Part shown: positions 33,419 to 41,267 of the stretch, in pieces
How the letters are laid out: each line of letters opens with the position of its first letter
Position numbering within the stretch: the first letter of the stretch is position 1
Origin: an uncultured Clostridia bacterium
Lineage (GTDB): Bacteria > Bacillota > Clostridia > Oscillospirales > Acutalibacteraceae
Direction of reading: 5' to 3'
Assembly: GCA_937920235.1 (NCBI GenBank)
Contig: CALGUK010000020.1
Coordinates: 1 to 44,010 of the forward strand
Length of the DNA: 44,010 bases
The notes under the pieces: generated by a model
Databases searched by the model: none
What the model was told of the DNA's origin: nothing
Seen by the model: the letters and a program-made list of their open reading frames with translations, nothing else
Program-made: the position numbers and the translations under genes

Positions 33419-34768
33419 TTATTTGTAGAAAATATTGTTTACTTCGATTACTTCGCCTGACTTATCAAGGTTTTCGAAATATGCTTCCCACTCTGCATCA
33501 TCGGCATATTCCTTTTCGAAGACATCTTTTTTCACGAGTTTGTTATCAACAAGCTCATATGTTACAGAAGTTACAAACATTCCGTTTTCTGTAGCACCTG
33601 AACTGACAATAATGATTGATTTATCCCTTTCATATAAGGTTCCGTGCCAACCGCCAAAAGCTCCTGCACAAATCATTTTTCCGTCTGCAAATGTATAGAT
33701 TCTGTAAACTCTGTCTGCTTCACAAGTACCTGTATGTGTTATAAACTCATCCACACCGTCTTTGTTTATATCGTAATATGTATATCCGTTGGTATCTGCC
33801 AGCATATCCCAATACTCTTCAAAAGAACCATATATTTCTTCAATATCATCAGGAATTGAAACATCTACTCCTGCATAAGTGATTTCAAACCGGTTTGTTT
33901 CTGAATTATAGGAATATTCGACAACAGATTCTACTTCTTCCTTGTCAACTGACCTGCTTAAATAAGACCAGCTTGTAAAATAAACACAAGGTTGTTCCTC
34001 ATCATTGGTATATACACCTACCTCATGAGGTGAATAGAAGCCGCCATCATATTCGTCAGCTACAGGATTACCGTTTTCATCGAAAAGCCCTTCATAATCA
34101 AATTCACAGACAACTTTCTGTTCATAATCAAGCTTTTCATTCTTAAACACAACAGTATATGGTGCTTCAAGGCATACTTCAAAAGGCTTTTCATCGCTGA
34201 TTTTCATTTCTGTAATTTTACCGTTACTGATTTTGTAAATACCATTACAGTAAATTCCTGCACCACCGTTACCGCCTGTATTGGCAAGCAAAACGATTTC
34301 TTCGCCTTTTTCACCATCAAGGTCAGTTGTTTGCAAACTATATGTTTCAAGACTGTAATCTCCTTTAAGTGGCAATCTTCCTGATGAAGAAAATTCTGTA
34401 TTAAAACACATAACCTTATCCTTGGTTGTTACAAACAGATATGTCTGTTCTTCCTCTTTACCGTAATCACGGACAACATAAGCACAACCAATTGACATTG
34501 GATACGGAATACTTATTTCATTATCATCTGTAAGTCCGTATTCAGCAAGTTCAACCGAATACAAGTCAATAGTTTCCTTCATAACAGTCGGATACGATTC
34601 TTCCATACCCATTACATCATCAACCGCAACCTGATTTTCATCACTTTGTGAAATGTTTTCTGATGGGTTCTTCTCATTTACAGGCTTGTTTTTCTGACAT
34701 CCTGCAAACACTAATGTTGCAAGTGTAAGTAATATTGCAACAAGGTTTCTGAACAATGATTTTTTCAT
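33419..34768 (-). CDS. Lipoprotein with FG-GAP-like calcium motif
   Basis: A 449-residue lipoprotein: MKKSLFRNLVAILLTLATLV, then FAGC as lipobox, followed by an acidic Ser/Asn-rich spacer. The body alternates short beta strands; YYDINKDGVDEFITHTGTCE is a DxNxDGxxE loop of the FG-GAP/integrin type, and TTDLDGEKGEEIVLLANTGG may be a second. Such folds form surface beta-propellers. It is the first gene of the operon with the LRR protein, 85 bp ahead of it, and its upstream region carries the 24-bp element shared with 40015-40038. Function unknown; binding to a surface or matrix is plausible. Confidence 0.78.
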   Translation of the reverse strand: MKKSLFRNLVAILLTLATLVFAGCQKNKPVNEKNPSENISQSDENQVAVDDVMGMEESYPTVMKETIDLYSVELAEYGLTDDNEISIPYPMSIGCAYVVRDYGKEEEQTYLFVTTKDKVMCFNTEFSSSGRLPLKGDYSLETYSLQTTDLDGEKGEEIVLLANTGGNGGAGIYCNGIYKISNGKITEMKISDEKPFEVCLEAPYTVVFKNEKLDYEQKVVCEFDYEGLFDENGNPVADEYDGGFYSPHEVGVYTNDEEQPCVYFTSWSYLSRSVDKEEVESVVEYSYNSETNRFEITYAGVDVSIPDDIEEIYGSFEEYWDMLADTNGYTYYDINKDGVDEFITHTGTCEADRVYRIYTFADGKMICAGAFGGWHGTLYERDKSIIIVSSGATENGMFVTSVTYELVDNKLVKKDVFEKEYADDAEWEAYFENLDKSGEVIEVNNIFYK

Positions 34769-34831
34769 CTTTTACCCCTCTTTTTTGCATAACAGATAGA
34801 ATTATAAGCATTTTACTATTTTCAAATTCTC

Positions 34832-34855
34832 ATTTCTATATCCTAACAGCATACA
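34832..34855 (-). promoter_or_regulatory. Shared 24-bp element A upstream of the lipoprotein/LRR operon
   Basis: On the minus strand it reads TGTATGCTGTTAGGATATAG plus AAAT, 64 bases before the lipoprotein ATG. Element B at 40015-40038 matches at 22 of 24 positions. TATAGA could be a -10 with TTGAGA as -35 sixteen bases upstream. Confidence 0.7.
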
Positions 34856-34994
34856 CTCTCAAAAATATTTTCAGATAAGCAATATAAACAATATAAATTA
34901 ACAACTGTTTTACCGTTTAGCTTGATGTTTCAAAGATTGACTGCCGAGATAACAGCCTTTACCGTTTGCAAAAATTCTCTCATAGAAACAAAAT

Positions 34995-35021
34995 AAGGGC
35001 GGTTCACTGTGAACTGCCCTT
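34995..35021 (-). terminator. Terminator of the glutamine amidotransferase gene
   Basis: A 13-bp stem, aagggcggttcac (34995-35007) and 35009-35021 with one mismatch, is followed on the minus strand by ATTTTGTTTC. The rest of the 34769-35090 gap holds only element A and AT-rich sequence. Confidence 0.8.
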
Positions 35022-35090
35022 GATTCTTTATTATTATCCGATATATTCGGAAAATCTGTTCATTTTTCATCGAAATCTTTTCCCGAGGGT

Positions 35091-35780
35091 TCACCTGCAG
35101 GCATTTACGAATTCATTAAAGAGTTTTTGCTGCATCGGGTTGTTTTTACTCATATGCTCCGGATGCCATTGCACGGCGACACAAAACGGATGGTTTTTAA
35201 GCTCTAATCCCTCAACGAAGCCGTCCTCGCTCACGGCGGAGACCGTAAGGTTTTCACCGACATCACGAACTGCCTGATGATGAAGGCTGTTGACTCCCAC
35301 GGTATCCTGTCCGAAGATTTTATGAAGCAATGTGTTTTCGTTTACCTTAACCTTGTGTGCCGTTCTGCATCTGTTAATAAAATCAGAATGATTGCATTTA
35401 CGGATATCCGCAATATCCTGATACAGTGTTCCGCCACAGGCAACATTAAGCAGCTGAAATCCGCGGCAGATGCATAAAATAGGCTTTTCCGTTTTCACAA
35501 AAGCACCGTAAATTTCAAATTCACTTTTATCCCTCAGTTCATTGGGTTTTCCGCATTTTTCATCTCTTTTTTCGCCGTAAAATGACGGTTCTATGTCTGC
35601 TCCGCCGGGCAGAAGAAGTCCGTCGCAGGCCAGTGCTTCAGCCACCGCGCGCGAGGTATCCTCCAGCTCAATCCATCTGACCTCAGCGCCTGCTCTTTCA
35701 ATGCTTCTGACATATTTACTTTTCATATATTTTCTGAAAAGATCCGTGCCCATTTGCGGAATTGCGATCGTGATATTCAT
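35091..35780 (-). CDS. Class I glutamine amidotransferase, PuuD-like gamma-glutamyl hydrolase
   Basis: A 229-residue cytosolic enzyme of the peptidase C26 family. The catalytic cysteine is in ILCICRGFQLLN, and the His-Glu pair in VAVQWHPEHM; GLLLPGGADIEPSFYGE is the oxyanion region of the PuuD group, which splits gamma-glutamyl bonds such as gamma-glutamyl-GABA or related peptides. ATG 35780 follows GAGGAG; an in-frame start 15 bases earlier is less likely. It is divergent from the C-S lyase/permease operon, with an inverted repeat TTGAC-AAT-GTCAA in between. Together they suggest uptake and breakdown of a gamma-glutamyl or thiol compound. Confidence 0.9.
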   Translation of the reverse strand: MNITIAIPQMGTDLFRKYMKSKYVRSIERAGAEVRWIELEDTSRAVAEALACDGLLLPGGADIEPSFYGEKRDEKCGKPNELRDKSEFEIYGAFVKTEKPILCICRGFQLLNVACGGTLYQDIADIRKCNHSDFINRCRTAHKVKVNENTLLHKIFGQDTVGVNSLHHQAVRDVGENLTVSAVSEDGFVEGLELKNHPFCVAVQWHPEHMSKNNPMQQKLFNEFVNACR

Positions 35781-35824
35781 TGCAAATCTCCTCACATTTT
35801 ATGTAAGAATATTAGCAGAATAAT

Positions 35825-35853
35825 TTGACAATGTCAACCTGCAATGTTATCAT
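35825..35853 (+). promoter_or_regulatory. Promoter of the C-S lyase operon with inverted repeat
   Basis: TTGACA (35825-35830), 17-bp spacer, extended -10 TGTTATCAT (TATCAT 35848-35853). The inverted repeat ttgac-aat-gtcaa (35825-35837) covers the -35 and lies between the two divergent genes, so it could be an operator for both. Confidence 0.8.
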
Positions 35854-35893
35854 GAATATGTGAAAAATCAAACATATTCCGAGGAGTGAAAAT

Positions 35894-37663
35894 ATGAAAT
35901 ACGACTTTACGAGTATTCCCGACCGACGCGGTTGCGGAAGTAACAAATGGAACGGAGCAAAGAACGCATCACCCGAATTTGTCCCTCTGTCAGTAGCGGA
36001 TATGGAATTTTATCCTGCACCGCAAATTGTAACCGCAATCAAGCACACTGCTGAAAATTCCGTGCTCGGATATACAAGTCCGACTGATGAATACTTCGAC
36101 GCTGTAATTTCCTGGATGAAACGCAGACACGATTTCGAGGTTAAAAAAGAATGGATTATCAACACACCGGGTGTTGTTGATGCTCTTGCAATTCTTATTC
36201 AGGCATCCACAAATCCCGGAGACAGCGTAATTATTCTTACTCCCGTATATTATCCGTTTGATATGACCGTGCTTGCAAAAAGCAGAAAAATCATATACAG
36301 TGAGCTTATTAACAGAAACGGCAAGTATGAAATTGATTATGCCGACCTTGAAAGAAAATGCAAAAAGGCAAAAGCTCTGCTTTTCTGTAATCCCCACAAT
36401 CCTATCGGAAAGGTATGGAGCAGAGAAGAACTCAAAAAGGTTGCGGAAATCTGTTGCCGAAATAATGTTTTTATCATTGACGATGAGATACACCACGATC
36501 TGATTATGCCGGGATATGAGCATACGGTAATGGCAAATGTCGGGGACTTTGTACTCAACAACATTGCTGTTTGCACAGCACCGAGCAAAACCTTCAATCT
36601 GGCAGGACTTCAATGCTCAAACATCATTATTCCGAACTCTAAAATCCGTGCAAAAGCATCTGCTTGCTCACTTTTCAATATGCAGATGGGATTGAACATA
36701 TTTGCATATCCTGCCTGCACCGCCGCCTACAACGAATGTGAAGATTGGCTTGAGGAATTATTAACAGTCGTTCACGAAAACGCAGTTCTTGTTGAGAATT
36801 TTATGGCAGAGCATTTCCCTGAAATCAAGGTTTACCCACTTGAAGGCACATATCTCCAATGGCTTGATATGAGAGCTCTCGGTATGACACACGTTGAGCT
36901 TCGCAAAATGCTCGAAAATGCAGGACTTTATCTTGATAACGGCGAGATGTTCGGTCCTGCGGGCAGAGGCTTCCAGAGAATTAACCTTGCCTGTGCAAAG
37001 GTAACAATAGAAAAAGCGCTTATGCGCTTTAAAAATGCTGTTGAAGCCGTCAGAGAAGATTGGTCTGAAAACGGTCAGCCGTATCACAAAACGCTCACCG
37101 TGGGCACCAAGCTCGAAAAATTTGTTTACAGCTCACCAAAATCAACCTTTGCAACACTCAAGGGTGATAAAAAGACGTTTATCATATTCTCGAGATATTA
37201 CGATTGTGAGCTTTGCAGAGCTCTGCTTGCAGCTTTTACGGCGGCATATCCCGCCTTTGCCTCTCTGGGATACGACATCAAGTTCATTATGCAGAACGAT
37301 GTCAACACACTTGCACCGCACCAGAAAAAATATCCGTTTGAACTGATTGCCGATCCGAAATGCGAGTTATATGATAAGTATAACGTATTTGAAGCCGAGG
37401 GAATCGTGAATATGATCGCAGGCGACAAGCTTGTTGAACTCGTAATCGGCAAAAATGTATATAAGCTTCTCAACTCTGATATGGTTGAATCCGTCAATAC
37501 GGCTTTGGCAGCTTCAGATGAAGCTTCCGACGGTCCGAGAGAGAATCAGCTCTGTGCATTTGTCGCAGTCGATAAAGATATGAACGTGACATATTCGCAC
37601 TACGCAAGGTCAATGACGGATTTTCCCGATATACGTGACATTATCAGAATATTGAAGAAATGA
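35894..37663 (+). CDS. MalY/PatB-type C-S lyase fused to a thioredoxin-like domain
   Basis: A 589-residue fusion. Residues 1-390 are a PLP aminotransferase-fold enzyme of the MalY/PatB group (cystathionine beta-lyase type): PDRRGCGSNKW and LSVADMEF at the start, NPHNPIGKVW, DDEIHHDL and the PLP lysine in APSKTFNLAGLQ (K232). Residues 395-589 form a thioredoxin/peroxiredoxin-like domain with C438-E-L-C441 in SRYYDCELCRALL, then FELIADPKCELYDKY, as in AhpC/TSA proteins. The lyase releases ammonia, pyruvate and a thiol or sulfide; the fused domain may reduce a disulfide substrate or take the sulfur. The APC permease follows in 10 bp. Confidence 0.9.
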   Translation: MKYDFTSIPDRRGCGSNKWNGAKNASPEFVPLSVADMEFYPAPQIVTAIKHTAENSVLGYTSPTDEYFDAVISWMKRRHDFEVKKEWIINTPGVVDALAILIQASTNPGDSVIILTPVYYPFDMTVLAKSRKIIYSELINRNGKYEIDYADLERKCKKAKALLFCNPHNPIGKVWSREELKKVAEICCRNNVFIIDDEIHHDLIMPGYEHTVMANVGDFVLNNIAVCTAPSKTFNLAGLQCSNIIIPNSKIRAKASACSLFNMQMGLNIFAYPACTAAYNECEDWLEELLTVVHENAVLVENFMAEHFPEIKVYPLEGTYLQWLDMRALGMTHVELRKMLENAGLYLDNGEMFGPAGRGFQRINLACAKVTIEKALMRFKNAVEAVREDWSENGQPYHKTLTVGTKLEKFVYSSPKSTFATLKGDKKTFIIFSRYYDCELCRALLAAFTAAYPAFASLGYDIKFIMQNDVNTLAPHQKKYPFELIADPKCELYDKYNVFEAEGIVNMIAGDKLVELVIGKNVYKLLNSDMVESVNTALAASDEASDGPRENQLCAFVAVDKDMNVTYSHYARSMTDFPDIRDIIRILKK

Positions 37664-37673
37664 GGAGAATGAT

Positions 37674-39053
37674 ATGAAAAAAGAATCAGGCAAAAAGAAG
37701 TTAAGTGTTGCCGAGCTCTCATGTTACGGAATCGGCAACTGTATCGGTTCGGGCATTTTCGTTTCAATGGGAACGGCTATAGGCTTCACAGGCCGTTCAA
37801 TTACTCTTGCCCTTGTGGTTGCTTGTATCGTTGTGCTTTTTGCATACGCATACAAAACACTTATGGCGGGAATGTTTGTTCTGCCCGGCGGAAACTACAG
37901 CCAGTCAGCTCTTTTACAGCCACCCATACTCGTTGGAGTCACCGCGATTTCCGGTATTTTTTCCGGTCTGGCATTTGCTATGTACGGTCTTTCCATCGTT
38001 GAATATGCTTCAATCGTTTTTCCGCAGATTATTCCCTACGGCAAATTCATCGCCATAGGTATAATAACCCTATTCTTTGCCACAACCTTTATGGGCGGCA
38101 AATTTATGGGCAAATTCAATCTTGTAATGGTCGGAGTGCTGATAATCTCCCTTATCGTTTACATAGTTGCTGGACTTCCTCAGGTTGACTTTTCAACCGC
38201 AAATCCCTTCTCTGAAGGTTATTTCAGCGACGGACCGTTCGGATTTATTATGGCTGTTGCTATGATGAGTTTCGCCTGCCAGGGTGCGACTCGCCCCATT
38301 GAGATGACTCCCGATGCAAAAGATCCGAAGCGCTCATTACCTAAAGCAATTCTTATCGCTTCATTTGTTGTAATGATTGTCTATGTGCTTATCGCTGTTG
38401 TAACTGCAGGTGTTCTTCCGATTGAACAGGTTGCAAATAAAAACCTCGGTGTTGTTGCCGAAAAAATCTTCCCCCACGCAATTTATCTCATCTTCACGCT
38501 GGGTGGCGCATGTTTTGCAATTGCAACCTCACTCTATGGTGCAATCGCAGGAGTTCAGCATCCTATGATGGCAACTATTGAAGACGGTTGGCTTCCTGCC
38601 GTACTCGGAAAAAAGACGAAAAAAGGCTATCCCTGGGTTATGATGCTTGTGCTCTATATCATCGCAATAGTTCCCGTTTTTGTAGACATGGGACTTGACG
38701 ATCTGATTTCGCTGATGATGATTCCCGTCATGGTTTTAAATCTCATCAACAACTGTCTTATGTTCAAGCTATTGAAGAAATATCCGGAAGCCTGGAAAAA
38801 CAGCTTTTTCCATATGCCGAAGCTTGCATTCAACATTACAATCGTGCTTGCAATTATAGCAGATCTGCTCATCAGTGTTTCACTGTTTACAACACTTGAA
38901 GCAGGTGATCAATATCTGCTTATCGGTATGGTCGTATTCCTTTTCGCATTCAGCTTTTACAGAATCAAGACCGGTAAAATTGATCTCAAAGCACTTGAAA
39001 TTGCAAAACAACAGGCACAAAAGGCCGCCGAAGAAAGTCTTGCACAAAACTGA
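37674..39053 (+). CDS. APC-family amino acid permease
   Basis: A 459-residue integral membrane protein with twelve helices. The start GIGNCIGSGIFVSMGTAIG is the TM1 signature of the amino acid-polyamine-organocation superfamily, and SFACQGATRPIEMTPDAKDPKRSLPKAI (in parts) marks TM6 and the following loop. It belongs to the proton- or exchange-driven amino acid permeases. It is co-transcribed with the C-S lyase fusion (10-bp gap, GAGGAG ribosome site), which points to a sulfur amino acid or thioether as substrate, an inference from position. A terminator follows. Confidence 0.93.
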   Translation: MKKESGKKKLSVAELSCYGIGNCIGSGIFVSMGTAIGFTGRSITLALVVACIVVLFAYAYKTLMAGMFVLPGGNYSQSALLQPPILVGVTAISGIFSGLAFAMYGLSIVEYASIVFPQIIPYGKFIAIGIITLFFATTFMGGKFMGKFNLVMVGVLIISLIVYIVAGLPQVDFSTANPFSEGYFSDGPFGFIMAVAMMSFACQGATRPIEMTPDAKDPKRSLPKAILIASFVVMIVYVLIAVVTAGVLPIEQVANKNLGVVAEKIFPHAIYLIFTLGGACFAIATSLYGAIAGVQHPMMATIEDGWLPAVLGKKTKKGYPWVMMLVLYIIAIVPVFVDMGLDDLISLMMIPVMVLNLINNCLMFKLLKKYPEAWKNSFFHMPKLAFNITIVLAIIADLLISVSLFTTLEAGDQYLLIGMVVFLFAFSFYRIKTGKIDLKALEIAKQQAQKAAEESLAQN

Positions 39054-39077
39054 ATACAATTTTATTATCAAACAAAA

Positions 39078-39112
39078 ACAGAGGAGAGTGAAATCTCCTC
39101 TGTTCCGTTTTA
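39078..39112 (+). terminator. Terminator of the lyase/permease operon
   Basis: acagaggaga (39078-39087) and tctcctctgt (39094-39103), a perfect 10-bp stem, then TCCGTTTTAT. Confidence 0.85.
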
Positions 39113-39152
39113 TGTGCTGTCTGGCTCAATAAAATTATTTTCGCTTTTCTAT

Positions 39153-39719
39153 TTACCAGTGGTATGCGCCACACTCACAGTATTCGTTAATTCCGAAAAG
39201 CTTGTTGAAAAAGTTTGTGATCTTCCAGAAAAAGCCTACGATACCACCCTTATGACAGTTGTGGCTGCAAAGAAGGTCTCGACAGCTGTCACAGTAACCG
39301 TCCTGAGAAAAATCGGCACAAGTTTCCGTTATAGAGATGCAATAATATGAGTCTTCTGTATTGGAAGCATCAGAACAATATATAACATAATATTCGCCTT
39401 CTTCAGCATAGAAAACAACCGCTGATTCTAAGCCATAGCAGTCGTCATTGTATGCTACCATATTCCCGTCATCATCGTAAACCTCAATGTACGGATCAGC
39501 GGCTTCGTCATATTCTGTGATGAATGTATCAATAACATAACAGCCTGATTCTTCAGCTATAAAGCCAAAGTAAGTATATGACTCTCCCGGTACATATACA
39601 TCATACATTTCGTTTGTTTCAAGCAAATAAGTTTCACCATCTGCAAATGCTGTGATGCTTGTCATCATAAGCATAAGGACCGCTAATGCTACTGCTAAAA
39701 ATTTGCTTGTCTTTTTCAT
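39153..39719 (-). CDS. Secreted Cys-rich protein with aromatic C-terminal motif
   Basis: A 188-residue exported protein: signal peptide (MKKTSKFLAVALAVLMLMMT ... AFA), a beta-sandwich of about 100 acidic residues of the PPC type (YFGFIAEESGCYVIDTFI, PYIEVYDDDGNMVAYNDDC, YYVIYCSD), a cysteine cluster (CADFSQDGYCDSCRDLLCSH, then C) and a C-terminal GFFWKITNFFNKLFGI followed by ECGAYHW. The terminal motif matches that of the large LRR protein at 29809. It is the second gene of an operon with a small Thr/Pro-rich secreted protein. Function unknown. Confidence 0.8.
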   Translation of the reverse strand: MKKTSKFLAVALAVLMLMMTSITAFADGETYLLETNEMYDVYVPGESYTYFGFIAEESGCYVIDTFITEYDEAADPYIEVYDDDGNMVAYNDDCYGLESAVVFYAEEGEYYVIYCSDASNTEDSYYCISITETCADFSQDGYCDSCRDLLCSHNCHKGGIVGFFWKITNFFNKLFGINEYCECGAYHW

Positions 39720-39746
39720 AATTCATTCTCCTTTAAGCAATAAATA

Positions 39747-39968
39747 TTATTTTGAGTCTGTTGTCGGAATTTCCGGAGGCTCTACTTGAGGTGGCTTAGG
39801 ACCATGCGGGGTTGTGCTTGATGGCGTACTCTGAGTTGTGGTTTCTGTCGTAACTTCAGTACTCGGTTCATCACAGAAGATACAAGCAAATGCTGCAACT
39901 GAAATTGAGCTTACAAGCAGTGCCACAACGCAAATTATCACGGTAAGTTTTGTAATCTTTTTATTCAT
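39747..39968 (-). CDS. Small secreted Thr/Pro-rich protein
   Basis: A 73-residue protein with a signal or membrane helix (KLTVIICVVALLVSSISVAA, then FACIFC) and a low-complexity tail rich in Thr, Ser and Pro (TTETTTQSTPSSTTPHGPKP, then PQVEPPEIPTT). The start at 39968 is fixed by AAGGAGTG nine bases ahead. The cysteine pair C-I-F-C behind the hydrophobic core might be a lipobox or a disulfide. It leads the operon with the 188-aa protein and is preceded by shared element B. Confidence 0.7.
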   Translation of the reverse strand: MNKKITKLTVIICVVALLVSSISVAAFACIFCDEPSTEVTTETTTQSTPSSTTPHGPKPPQVEPPEIPTTDSK

Positions 39969-40014
39969 TTCACTCACTCCTTTCTTTTTTCCATTCTACT
40001 CCTTTCATTTTTCT

Positions 40015-40038
40015 ATTTCTATATTCTGACAGCATACA
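40015..40038 (-). promoter_or_regulatory. Shared 24-bp element B upstream of the small secreted protein operon
   Basis: On the minus strand TGTATGCTGTCAGAATATAG plus AAAT, 47 bases before the ATG. It differs from element A (34832-34855) at two positions. It overlaps a possible -10 (TATAGA), so it may be a special promoter or an operator. Confidence 0.7.
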
Positions 40039-40052
40039 AAACATATTTTTTT

Positions 40053-40087
40053 AAAAAAAAGACGCACAGAGATAAACCCTGTACGTC
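40053..40087 (-). terminator. Terminator of the kinase operon
   Basis: On the minus strand gacgtacag (40087-40079) pairs with ctgtgcgtc (40069-40061), then eight T (40060-40053). Confidence 0.88.
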
Positions 40088-40095
40088 AATATTTT

Positions 40096-40830
40096 TTATC
40101 TGTATAGCTTCAAAACGGCTTTCATCTTTTTTGCTGTTTTGAAACGCTGTGAGATGTTTGTTGAGGTTGCTCTTTCGACAACCTTTCTGCACGAGCCTTT
40201 CGGCAAATCCACTGACGGATGCGAGCCTGTCAGCATAATATTCAGCAGCACTCCCAGACTGTATATATCCGTGGTGTTGTTGGACTGGAAAATTCCGAAC
40301 TGCTCGGGTGCGGCAAATCCCGGAGTGCCGAGAGCCTGAGTATCCTTTTCATGTTCGCTGATAAATCTTGCAATTGATAAATCAATAAGAACCGCAGTGC
40401 CGTCATCCTTGATAATCACATTTGACGGCTTGATATCGCGGTGAATAATCCCGATAGAGTGAAGAAAAATCAATGCATCACAGATATCACAGGCATATTT
40501 GAATGCTGTTTTCCGATCCAACGGCTTGCTTGAAAGTATATCCGTAAGCCTTTTACCCTCGACATATTCCTCCAATACTACAATCCCCGAATCATCGGAG
40601 CATATCTCATATATCATCGGCAGATTCAGATGTTTTTTATTTTTAAGCGCCCGAAAGACGTCATCGTTCGGATTGGTGGATACCCTTTTTATGATATATC
40701 GTTGATTTTCCTTGTGCTGATACAGGTATATTGAGGAATGTTCTGTTTCTTTAAAGGTAATCTTTTTCTGATATAGCTTCTCGAATGAGGTTTCGATATA
40801 TTCAAGAAGTTCATTTTCGGCGGAACTTAT
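40096..40830 (-). CDS. Eukaryotic-like Ser/Thr protein kinase without a normal start codon
   Basis: A Hanks-type kinase domain. Motifs: IIKRV with the ATP-binding lysine, ALKNKKHLNLPMIYEI (helix C), HRDIKPSNVII (catalytic loop), DLSIARF in place of DFG, GTPGFAAPEQF (activation end) and DIYSLGVLLNIML. It has no membrane anchor. The frame is open from 40836, just behind a stop, to 40096, but holds no ATG, GTG or TTG before the ATG at 40617, which would cut away the whole N-lobe. ATA at 40830 lies about ten bases behind AGAGG. Non-standard initiation, frameshifting from the gene upstream or a lesion are possible. Confidence 0.75.
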   Translation of the reverse strand: MSSAENELLEYIETSFEKLYQKKITFKETEHSSIYLYQHKENQRYIIKRVSTNPNDDVFRALKNKKHLNLPMIYEICSDDSGIVVLEEYVEGKRLTDILSSKPLDRKTAFKYACDICDALIFLHSIGIIHRDIKPSNVIIKDDGTAVLIDLSIARFISEHEKDTQALGTPGFAAPEQFGIFQSNNTTDIYSLGVLLNIMLTGSHPSVDLPKGSCRKVVERATSTNISQRFKTAKKMKAVLKLYR

Positions 40831-41252
40831 TTCAACTCATCCTCTCCGTTATACACAAGTAAATTGTTACATTGCATAACCGTCATTTTTTTCTCTATCG
40901 CATAAATCATAATGCTGTCACGTCTGTTTTTAGGATGCAAAGCAGAACGGCCTGAAATCTTAAGCGCCTGCTGGCACTCATCGATTGTCATTTTCATTGC
41001 AAGAGCAAGGCGGACCACCTTATCTTTTGTGGGCATTTTTCTGCCGTTGATGACCTCGTAAAAATAGCAATAACTGAAATCAGATTTATTTATAATATTT
41101 GATTTTGAATAGTTTTTCTGCTCGATAATGCCCTCCCAGAACGCTTTTACATCCTCATTCACAAAAGTATCCTGGTGCTTTGAAAGATAATCGGGTAAGG
41201 AACAGCTTTGTCTTTTAAGCTCCCTGAGAAGTTCAGTTGTAGTTTTTGCCAT
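40827..41252 (-). CDS. HTH-type protein of the kinase operon
   Basis: A 141-residue soluble protein. Residues 45-100 look like a divergent XRE-type helix-turn-helix (SDFSYCYFYEVINGRKMPTK, then DKVVRLALAMKMTIDECQQAL), and KISGRSALHPKNRRDSIMIY is a conserved follow-up I have seen in similar Ruminococcus proteins. It sits between the receptor-like protein and the kinase; its last codons lie four bases over the assumed kinase start. It may be a kinase substrate or transcription regulator of the module. A ribosome site stands right before its ATG (GGGGTGAC). Confidence 0.75.
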   Translation of the reverse strand: MAKTTTELLRELKRQSCSLPDYLSKHQDTFVNEDVKAFWEGIIEQKNYSKSNIINKSDFSYCYFYEVINGRKMPTKDKVVRLALAMKMTIDECQQALKISGRSALHPKNRRDSIMIYAIEKKMTVMQCNNLLVYNGEDELK

Positions 41253-41267
41253 AAAGTCACCCCATAA

